The notes under the pieces: model-generated | What the model saw: the letters and a program-made list of their open reading frames with translations, nothing else | What the model was told of the DNA's origin: nothing | The model's database searches: none | In this document: one piece after another, positions 55,914 to 64,000 of the stretch | Layout of the letters: each line of letters begins with the position of its first letter | Numbering within the stretch: position 1 is the stretch's first letter | Assembly (NCBI GenBank): GCA_023052935.1 | Contig: CM041298.1 | Coordinates: 19,812,871 to 19,876,870 of the forward strand | Direction: 5' to 3' | Origin: Piezodorus guildinii | Lineage: Eukaryota; Arthropoda; Insecta; Hemiptera; Pentatomidae | DNA length: 64,000 nt | Translations under genes and position numbers: made by a program

Positions 55914-57265
55914 GTAACGCACGACCTTTACTTTCCTCGACTTTTAAAATAAATTTAAAAACCCTTAAATATACTTCAATTCGAAAAATAATTTAAGATG
56001 ATTTTAATAAAACTACATGCCTCTCCTGTCTGGAAAAATTGTTGAGAATAGAGCGAAGAATTCTAAGAAGGATTTACGGCCCCAAAAAGACAAAAGAAGG
56101 AGACAGGCTAAGATCCAATCAGGAAATATACAAGGACACAAGAGATCTAGAAACGGAAATAAGGTTCAGGAGACTGAAATTCCACGGACATATGGTAAGA
56201 ATGGCCCCAGAAAGACTTAACAAGGAAATATTCCAAAAAATCCGTAGATACAAAAGCTTGGGAGGATACATCAGGCAGATGAAGGAAGAAACGGAAAGAC
56301 TTGGAATAACGGACCAGCACTGTCTGGACAGAGAGGGGTATGGTAAGAGACTAAAGGAGATCACGGTTCTTGTTAAGAAGAAAAGTTCGAGAAAGGGAGT
56401 CGCGTGGACGGAGGAGAGAAAGCGGTGGCACGCGGAGATAATGAGAGAGAAGTGGAAAGAAAGGAAAAACAAGAAAGAAACCAAGTGTCATGATATTCGC
56501 GTGGTCTCTATGGCCGTTCCGTGAAAAAAAAAAAAAAAACATGTATTCATTTTCGTTGGTAACATATGACTTAGATTAAATAACAAATATAATTAATTGT
56601 TAATCAGTAATAAGTTTATTCCCTGTTACTTTATATGACTTTTTACAAATCTGTGTATCAGATAATATTTTATCTAAAATCTTTTTCTTTCCAACGGTAT
56701 ATTATACGTTTATATTGCTGTTCTTATTATCAATAAATGCATACAAAAAATAGTTTTGTTTTTTTATCCTTTAGTAGGTCATTAAATTCGTCCAACTTCT
56801 GTATATAGCTGTCTTATATCAATGTCATTAAAATGATATGGTCAATCTTTTCGAATGTTCAAAATTAAAGGTACATTACAGAAAGAAAATATCGCCATTT
56901 AAACCCAATTACACTAATTCAATATGAATGAAACCTTCATGATATTAAAGCCCGTTATATTTTACATCAATATCGTAAAAATGTGGAAAATGCATAGTAT
57001 AAAGTGTCTCTTCTGGTTAGCCGATTTTGATGAAAAAGTTGTTGTCACATCACGGGCGTCAAGTTGTCTTAAATATGAAATTTCAGTTCCATAGGACTTT
57101 TCGTTTACACGCTGTAGCAACCACACACACACGCGACCTTTTTTCCGGGACTTGGTCATAGAAATAAAACATATATTTTCGTCGAAAACTGGAATTCTAA
57201 AATTTTCACGATCGCAATACTCTCTTACTATATGGATTTTTCCATATATATATAACTGAAGGTAA
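55914..57265 (+). repeat. DR-A copy split by RTE-2
   Basis: Left end TCTGGTGCTGGTAACGCACG at 55914, interrupted at 56019, resumes at 56540 (CATGTATTCATTTTCG) and runs to the right end near 57265 with a short AC run at 57122. Confidence 0.75.
56020..56538 (+). mobile_element. RTE-2 LINE 3' part, open over 161 codons
   Basis: The cleanest RTE-2 C-terminus: LRIERRILRRIYGPKKTKEG, LRSNQEIYKDT, FHGHMVRMAPERLNKEIF, then a charged Lys/Glu/Arg tail ending HDIRVVSMAVP, and a poly-A tail at 56523-56538. ACATG at 56015-56019 and 56539-56543 is a short target duplication inside DR-A. The protein lacks the RT palm. The long open frame suggests a fairly young insertion. Confidence 0.88.
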
Positions 57266-57539
57266 AAATGAGAGTTAGAATAAAAGCACTACAGATTTAC
57301 TTTTTTATACCTATTTAATACTAATAAACAAGAAAATTCCTCTCTTTAATTATTTTTTTTAATTTATTTTTCGTTTGATATTGATTGTTGTTTGCTCATA
57401 GTTATGCCATAGTTTATAGTGATCATATTAGCGTTCTGCTATTTTTTTTTATTTTATGGTTTCTTCTATTTTTATTTACATTTTATTTTGTAAATACGGA
57501 CAGAATGGATTCTCACAGCAAATAAGTTAGTTAAATTTT
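57266..57539. other. AT-rich unassigned spacer
   Basis: T-runs and no recognised element. Confidence 0.4.
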
Positions 57540-57805
57540 ATTATTGGCCCGATCTAGATACCATTCCTTTCATGGCAAACTCCATTCCCACCCTAATCCA
57601 CTAGTTTCAATCCTTTCTTCCTCTTCAATTCCTGAAAATCCTCTGAGGAGTCTGAAAAGGAGATGGTCCCAAGACCTTCTAGTTCAGAACATTGGGAAGC
57701 TTCTCTACTTGTGTTTCATGCCGTTTTACATTTCATTCCAATTTACTTGATGTATTACATTATACAGTTGTAAATTCCAATGAATAAATACAAAAAAAAA
57801 AAAAA
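57540..57805 (+). mobile_element. Jk-1 LINE 3' end
   Basis: The frame 57544-57750 holds the end of the Jk-1 ORF (ARSRYHSFHGKLHSHPNPLV, then the RSLKRRWSQDLLV end). The 3' UTR and an A-run at 57791-57804 follow. Confidence 0.8.
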
Positions 57806-58439
57806 TTATTATCTTTCATTATTGATAAATAATTTATTAATGGATATTAATATAGTATATATAAATATATATTCATGAATATATGGGTAATACATTAATG
57901 AGACAAATTGCCTATTGATATGTCTAGAAATCAAGGTTTACTTTACATAGTGGTAGTTCTTATTAAACATTATTATTTTATTTCTATTTTTGTAAATTTA
58001 TTTTTCTAGGAACTCTTAAAAAAAAAGGAAAAGAAACTGTCTAAAAATAAATTCTTGCAATTATAAAGGGATAATGTTTTAATGCGCCTTAGAAGAAATA
58101 TTTATGGCACTACCATTTCGAGGGAAAAAAAAACTGTAGCCATGAGAGAAAAAGCGGGAAATAACAATCCATTAATCTTTTTTTTTCCTTCTTTTTGGAG
58201 AATGAGTGATCAACGCTCTAGAGAGGGGGGAAATTGCCTTGGCCGGCTCCCTAAATATGGCTATAAAGGGAATAAAGCTAACCTTAATGCACTTTATTGG
58301 TTCATGAAATTTCAGTGCTTCACTTTATTTTCTTCACACGTAATGTGCCCTCTTGACTTCTTGATATTTCCATAGATAATCAAATTTTATATCTTTTAAA
58401 ATAAATATCCACTATAAATTTTTATTATAAAATAAAATG
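57806..58439. other. Unassigned stretch
   Basis: The 97-codon frame at 58082-58375 has no recognisable domain and weak coding character (A-runs, low complexity). AT-rich elsewhere. Confidence 0.35.
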
Positions 58440-58605
58440 TAAGAAAAAGTTTAGAAACCCACTGCTGTCTGACCTTTACCTCATTGATTCATAATAATTC
58501 TCCGAGACGTCCGAAATAAAGATGGCCACGAGACATTTTTTGGAGAGCTCTCAATGGGCAGTTTATTAATTGTTTACTACATTCTCACATTTACTCTTTG
58601 TATTG
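58440..58605 (+). mobile_element. Degraded Jk-1 LINE 3' fragment
   Basis: AATTCTCCGAGACGTCCGAAA, AGATGGCCACGAGAC and CTCAATGGGCAGTTTATT match the end of the Jk-1 ORF and start of its 3' UTR. No frame. Confidence 0.5.
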
Positions 58606-58614
58606 ACTACTTTT

Positions 58615-59760
58615 ACTCACTTATATATGAAATATATAGTAAGGGAAAGTATTGAGATCATGAAAATTTTTGAATTCCAGTTTTCAACGGAAATACACGT
58701 TTTAGGGTGCCCTGAGTCCAAATACTAAGTCCCGCAAAAAGGTCTGTGTGTGTGGTGAGTCTAGCACGAAAACGAATAAATGTAAAATACTGAAATTTCA
58801 TATTTAAGACAACTATACGCGGCAACTTTTTATTAAAATCAGCTAACCAGAAGAGCCACTTTATACCATGCATTTAGCACCTTTTTCCGATTTTCACAAA
58901 CTCCCTAAATCGATGTAAAATTAAATGTACTTTAATATGATGTATATTTCATTCACATTGAAATAGTCTGACAGAGCTTAAATGCCGATATTTTAAATTG
59001 TCTTTCTCTAAAGTACCTTTAATGCTGTATATATTTTAAAAATAACCATATAATCTTGTCCCTATTGATACAAAACAGGTGAATATATCAGTTTAACGAA
59101 TTCGATATCCAACTAAAGGAGATAATTGAAAAAAATATTTTTTTAATGCAATTTTTTTGTTTTGGAGCATAAGAACAGTAATATACATGTATAATATACT
59201 GTTGGAAAGCTAATGATTTTAGAAAATATATTATCTTATACATAAACTTGTAAAAGTTAATAAAAAGTGATGAAAAGCCGATAAATCTAACTGATTATTT
59301 TAGATAATAATATAATATTTTTTTAATAAAACACATGTTTCTATAGATTTATTTGTTTAACGTCCCTTTATGCTGCTGAGGCTAATCGGACGATGCTACA
59401 GTGGGAGTCCTAAATTTTGCCTATAGTTTTATTAGGATAGGGATCTTTAACGAATACCTGACATCGCACTTGGGACCACCTTTTATCGTCCCCTCCGAAG
59501 GACGGCATAACTAAGGATTTTTTACTCCCATTAAAAAATCCTAGGACCACCTGCGGGTTGGAAGCCGTGACCTTTGGCATAGGAGGCTGTTATGCTAACC
59601 ACCCAGCTACAAGTGATCTCTGTTTCTATAGAAATTCAATTTAATTAATTCTTTAATGGTTTCACATTTTTATCTCTAACTGTATTTAAAAATTCTTTAA
59701 TCGATTTTAAAAACGGAGGTAAGTGAAAGTCCTGTGTTTTCCGCATCAGATTTCTTTTAT
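58615..59760 (-). repeat. DR-A copy interrupted by SINE-B
   Basis: Minus-strand DR-A from CACTTATATATGAAATATAT (58619) to the left end (GTAAGTGAAAGTCCTGTG..GCATCAGATTT, 59719-59752). GTGTGTGTGG at about 58744-58754. Confidence 0.8.
59348..59620 (-). mobile_element. SINE-B with 12-bp target duplication
   Basis: Full-length, minus strand, tRNA-like head at 59555-59610. TGTTTCTATAGA occurs at 59336-59347 and 59621-59632. The head's B box is slightly decayed (GGTTGGAAGCC in plus-strand view). Confidence 0.9.
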
Positions 59761-60302
59761 TTACAACAATCAGTTAGTTTCGTCGGCTTTTCATTACTCT
59801 CCATTAAATTTTACAATGCTGTGTATTATTTTTTCTAAAATTCTCATCTATCCAACGGTAAATCTACATCTATACTATTATTTTTGTGTTCAAAAATACA
59901 AAATTGCATAAAAAATATGTTTGCACTTTTCTCCTTTAGTTTTGTATTGAATTCGCTCAACTTGTACATTTAGCTGTTATTTATAAATGTTGATGTGACT
60001 ATTTTTTTTTTTAAATCTACGAAATCAAATGTAATTTAGAGTAAGAATATTTAAAAAAATTAAGCCCTGTCAGACTATTCTATTCAGAACGAAACCTACA
60101 TCATATTAAATCCCATAAAATTTTACATCGATACAGGGAGTTTAATCAAAATCGTCAGAGCCGTTTTTGAGAAAATTGCCAAATGGTGTGAAATGCATAG
60201 GATAAAGTAGGACTTCCGGTCAGCTAATTTTAGGGGAAAATTTCCTGTAACATCTCGGGTTTATAGCTGTCTTAAAATATGAAATTTCAGTTTCATACCA
60301 CG
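59761..60302 (+). repeat. DR-A middle portion
   Basis: From CAATCAGTTAGTTTCGTCGG to GAAATTTCAGTTTCATAC, where the TIR element at 60303 begins. The missing left end lies in inverted orientation just upstream, so two DR-A copies abut tail to tail. Confidence 0.65.
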
Positions 60303-61130
60303 CACAGTGGGCAATATCACCAATTTAGGTGGACAAAAGTTTAGAATTTCCCAGTGCTTCACCTTTTTATTATTAGTTGGCTATACCCTTAATACTAATA
60401 TTTCCCGCCATAACGTGTTAACAAATATATAGTAATTGAGTTCGCACAAGTGCCTAATAACCGACAGTGGGATTATGTTTAAAATATGTCCATTTATTGT
60501 GTTTAAGGTGTGTTTAGCTCAAAGTCTTTTTGCTTTTATTTAACAATGGACATTGCCGAGACAGGAAAGACATAATATTTTCAAAATCGTTATTTAATAT
60601 ATATGGCAATCTATCTGTAGAGTTAATTTAGCAATTTGAAAATGCATGCACCTATTCAATAACAAAAAACTACATAATCCCCAAGTTACCCCGAAGATTT
60701 GTTTGTAGGATTTGTTTCAGCAATCCTTCTAGTCTTTAAATATTACAAAGAATTTTTGCGTTTTGGGTGATATATAATTTTTTTTTCAAATACAATACTC
60801 CGGATCAAAAGTTTTACAATCTATAATTTAAAGAGTTTCCTCAATGATATATGATACATCTATTACCAGGTTTAAGCAACTCCGAGCCATAATTAGATTT
60901 TTTGTATTATTTTTCTCGTATTCTGGCACTTCAAACGTAAGATGTAGGGAAGTTTTAGATTTTAGCAAATAAATTCGACTGTTCGCTTGCCGATCGTGTC
61001 AAAAAATAGTTTTTACAATTTTTTCTTATAATTTTTTTCATATTTCATTCTGTAATCTGGGACCCCATAGGTTAAATATGGACATGTCTCAGAATTTTAT
61101 CCACCTAAATCGGTCATATTTTCCATTGTG
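60303..61130. mobile_element. 828-bp DNA transposon with ~40-bp imperfect inverted ends
   Basis: The left end reads CACAGTGGGCAATATCACC, then AATTTAGGTGGACAAAA. The right end complement reads CACAATGGAAAATATGACC, then GATTTAGGTGGATAAAA. No transposase frame lies inside. It is inserted in DR-A, which continues GTTTAGTTTTTGCGCTAG after the right end. ATAC occurs on both sides, but the duplication length is unresolved. hAT-like by its CACAGTGG ends, tentatively. Confidence 0.7.
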
Positions 61131-62265
61131 ATACGTTTAGTTTTTGCGCTAGACTTACCTCATTTAAAATCTCGGCATTTAAGCCCTGTCATACTATTTT
61201 TTTTTTATTCATTTATTTATTTTTTAGCAGATGTATTATTATTTTTAAAAAATACTGTATTTTTTTTTTCTTTATTTATTTTATCTCTACTATATTGAAG
61301 AAAAAACAGAAAAAAAAAAATTAATTTATCTTTATCTTTATCGTATTTGTTTATTCTATCTTTTCAAACAGATGCATTATTATTTTTAAATCATATATAT
61401 TTGCTTTTTGTTTATACAGTGGTGCATTGAAGGAAAAAAAAAATATATATAGATAAATAAAGAGAGAGAAAGATGGATAAAGTGGGTGAAATAAATAAAG
61501 AACTTAATATATCCTTATCAATATGTATTTTTAATTTTTTACTTATTTTATTGTTATTTTTTTATTTTATTTTATTTTTTTTTATTTATTTATTTATTTT
61601 TATTTTTTAAATTATTTTAAACAGATGTATTATTATTTCAAAAGCGTATGTATGTGTGTATATGTGTGTGTGTGTATATGTATGTATGTGTGTATGTGTA
61701 TGTGGTGTATATGTATGTATATATATGTGTGTATATATGTATATATATATGTATATGTATGTGTATGTATGTATATATGTATATACTTAAAAATGTATTG
61801 TGAATAGCCTAGCCAGGCTCTATTTGTAAGGGGAATACCCCAAAGACAAATAAAAATATATTCTATATTCTATTCTACTATTTCAATCAGAATAAATCCT
61901 ATATCATATTAGAGCCCATTGAATTTTGTATCAATATAACGTGTTTAATCAAAATCGTTAGAGCCGTTTTGGAGAAAGTCGTGTAAAAGTGTTGAATGCA
62001 TAGTAACTGGCACTTCTGGTATACCGATATTTTTGAAAAAGTTGCAGTAACATCTTGGGCGCGTAATTGTCTTAAATATATAATTTCAGTTTCATAGGAC
62101 TTTTAGTTTTCACGCTGGACTTACCACACACACCTTTTTTCGGGACTTGGTTATTTGTACTAGGAGACACTAAAACGTGTATTTTCTTTAAAAACTAGAA
62201 TTCGTAAATTTTAACGATCGCAATATTTTATTTTACTATATGTTTCATATATAAGTAAAGGAAAG
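61131..62265 (+). repeat. DR-A sequence with low-complexity insertion
   Basis: 61131-61200 contains two DR-A pieces (the TTTTGCGCTAGACTTACCTC block, then AATCTCGGCATTTAAGCCCTG). After an insertion (61202-61879) DR-A resumes at CTATTTCAATCAGAATAAAT and ends near GTAAAGGAAAGTAA. Confidence 0.65.
61202..61880 (+). mobile_element. Insertion with three direct repeats, GT-rich run and CR-1-like tail
   Basis: AGATGTATTATTATTT-type words occur at about 61231, 61371 and 61624, each after a T-rich stretch. A TGTATGTG-type microsatellite spans 61645-61780. The right end is GGGGAATACCCC, then AATATATTCTATATTCTATT, resembling the CR-1 3' hairpin and tail. The 60-codon frame at 61625 is a repeat artefact. 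Confidence 0.5.
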
Positions 62266-62286
62266 TAATTATAATTTATTTTAATG

Positions 62287-63266
62287 ATGGAGTTTTTTGT
62301 TGACCCTCGAGAAATTAGATGGAGAAGATGGTTGGGGGTGCGGTCATAAATTAGAAACATACATTTAAAACAAGTGCTATTTTAATTATGTGCCGACGTT
62401 TCGGCCTACAATGTGGGCCTTCATCAGGGCTAAAACAAACAAGATAAGATTTTTTTTTTCTTCTTCAACAAACAATGGAATCAGTAAACATAACATAGCT
62501 TCTTTGAAAAGCTCTAACGAACATTCTAGTTCCCATATTTTTCGTTCCACGCAATGAGCGTTTTTTAAACCGAAAAACATCACTTATTTAGACACTGTCT
62601 CAGAGTCAAGTATGTATCTTTTTTTCTTATTGATTAGGATCTCTTTTCCTCGCCTATTTCTTTCTCCCTCTTTCCATACTCATATCTTTCCCCGTTACAT
62701 ATCCTGACATATAATTGTTAGTTTAATATTACATTATTTTAAAATTTAAAATTATGTTTTTTTTTTATTCATACTGTTTCTCTTTTTTAATGACTATGTT
62801 CTTTTTATATATTACATATACTCTTAACTATGTTTTTAATATATTACCGTCATATATCACTTCAAAATTGTTCATATTTAAAATTTTAATTGTTCACATA
62901 TTTTTCCTTTTTTATTTGCTTAGTCTCTCTTTATATATTCTTATTACAATATTATCATCTCAATTCTGTTTACTTCCATACTGTATAACTATCATCTTAA
63001 TTTTGTTTATTTCCATACTTTATAACTGTTATCTTATTATCATTTTACATTTAATTTTATTTATGTTCCCATATTATATTACTGTCATATTATTATTATA
63101 TACCTAACGCATTATTAAGTCTATAATTACATTGGTTCTTATCTTGTTTCTTTTAGCCCTGATGAAGGCCCACATTGTAGGCCGAAACGTCGGCACATAA
63201 TTGAAATAGCACTTGTTTTAAATGTGTGTTTCTAATTTATGGCCGCACCCCCAACCATCTTCCTCA
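62287..63266. mobile_element. Penelope-like(?) element with inverted hammerhead-bearing ends
   Basis: About 980 bp. Inverted ends of about 125 bp (62317-62445 and 63130-63262) are about 96% identical by eye. Each contains a hammerhead-like core (CTGATGA, GGCC stem with loop, GAAAC): 63159-63188 on plus and 62427-62398 on minus. Near-identical direct repeats of 17 bp (TATAATTTATTTTAATG at 62270 and TATAATTTATTTTAGTG at 63267) flank the element. Variable-length duplications and inverted LTR-like ends with hammerhead motifs fit known Penelope-like elements. No GIY-YIG or RT sequence is present; the interior is T-rich with ~55-bp repeats. Confidence 0.6.
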
Positions 63267-63283
63267 TATAATTTATTTTAGTG

Positions 63284-64000
63284 CTATTAGCTCTGATAAA
63301 GGACTACAATTTAGGTTGATACTTCGGGCTACGAATATTATATTTTTGTGATATTGGTGTGATTCATTTGATGAAGGCATCCCAAAAAATCTTGTATAAT
63401 GTCTCTTGATTCTTCGTCCTTTGGCAGGAACGGATCAGGTGTAAATGCTAAGCGACGGTCATGCCCGTTTTAAATAAATTATCAGCCGGGATGTTGGTAC
63501 AAGGCTGCGCTAAATAAAATAGAAGTGATCCCATGAGCCAAGCGACCTGGTCCATTCTCGTGCGGTCCGCTCAACATCTACTCCATGAATTATAAAATAC
63601 ATGTAACAACGGTTCGCAGCGCGATGCGAAATCCGAATATACCTAAGGCCATTAAACTCTGATGATCATCGGCTGAGGTTCCGAGTATTGGATGTTCTTT
63701 TGAGTCGCTCATTAACGACTAGTGCATTAATGAGGGATAATATTAATGAGATATGTGTTAGTGATACAGTACTAATAGGATAAGGGTCAAAGATTCCCAA
63801 GTCTAGACTGGATGTAAATGATATTCATTATTTAGGATATAAAATATTAATTATCACAAAAAGATTTATTAGCTTTTAATATTAAAATTATTATAATGAA
63901 GACTATAATTTTTTTTTTACTAAATTAAAATCATGAACATGAGAGAAGTTAGTTCAGGGTTCAGTCAAAAAAACACACAATTAAGATATAAACTTAATAA
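63284..64000. other. Unassigned stretch with moderately GC-rich block
   Basis: 63291-63335 resembles a decayed version of the hammerhead-like core (CTGATAAAGGACTACAATTT..). 63400-63720 is GC-richer than its surroundings and contains no ORF or repeat shared with the window. Its origin is unknown. From 63760 it is AT-rich. Confidence 0.35.

Noticed and set aside
61625..61807. 60-codon Cys/Tyr/Val-rich frame resembling a small cysteine-rich peptide
   Set aside because: The cysteines come from a TGTATGTG microsatellite.
62754..63107. 117-codon hydrophobic frame that looks like a multi-pass membrane protein
   Set aside because: Pure T-rich low-complexity DNA inside a transposable element; the hydrophobicity is a by-product of TTT/TTA/ATT codons.

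Overview
All 64 kb look like repeat-dense eukaryotic DNA. I find no host protein-coding gene, rRNA, canonical tRNA or CRISPR array. Every reading frame with recognisable content is the remnant of a non-LTR retrotransposon or a mariner transposase, and all carry stops, frameshifts or 5' truncations. The strong AT bias, long (TA)n and (AC)n runs, Jockey-like, RTE-like and CR1-like LINEs, tRNA-headed SINEs and mariner elements suggest an invertebrate, most likely an arthropod. That is inference, because no host gene is available to place the organism.

Working labels used below are my own. DR-A is a dispersed non-coding repeat of about 0.9 kb and the commonest family here. Jk-1 is a Jockey-type LINE with about 13 truncated copies. 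RTE-1 to RTE-5 are RTE-like LINE groups. CR-1 is a CR1-like LINE whose 3' end is a short hairpin plus an ATTCT tail. SINE-A and SINE-B are two tRNA-headed SINE families. FB-1 is a foldback element.

Layout. 1-7 kb: DR-A copies in both orientations with Jk-1, RTE-2 and CR-1 fragments. 7-16 kb: microsatellites, RTE-3, the longest Jk-1 copy, RTE-1 inserted with a 14-bp target duplication, and a SINE-A with a 13-bp duplication. 16-20 kb: a segment repeated in inverted orientation at 32 kb, interrupted by a Jk-1 insertion whose empty site is preserved in the other copy; then a three-unit SINE-A tandem array and an internally deleted mariner. 20-31 kb: an unassigned GC-richer island, more DR-A, Jk-1, a long RTE-2 and a CR-1 with recognisable RT motifs. 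31-34 kb: the second copy of the inverted segment and a 0.7-kb hairpin element. 34.7-38.6 kb: FB-1, a 3.9-kb foldback element with near-mirror arms. 38-50 kb: nested LINEs, a palindromic mariner derivative carrying an RTE-5 insertion, and a perfect 39-bp-arm MITE. 50-64 kb: DR-A copies interrupted by SINE-B, LINE and DNA-transposon insertions, ending with a 1-kb element whose inverted ends carry hammerhead-ribozyme-like cores (Penelope-like?).

The elements do not form a pathway; what they record is layered transposition. The best candidates for something undescribed are FB-1, the hammerhead-bearing inverted-end element, the palindromic mariner derivative, and the DR-A family itself.
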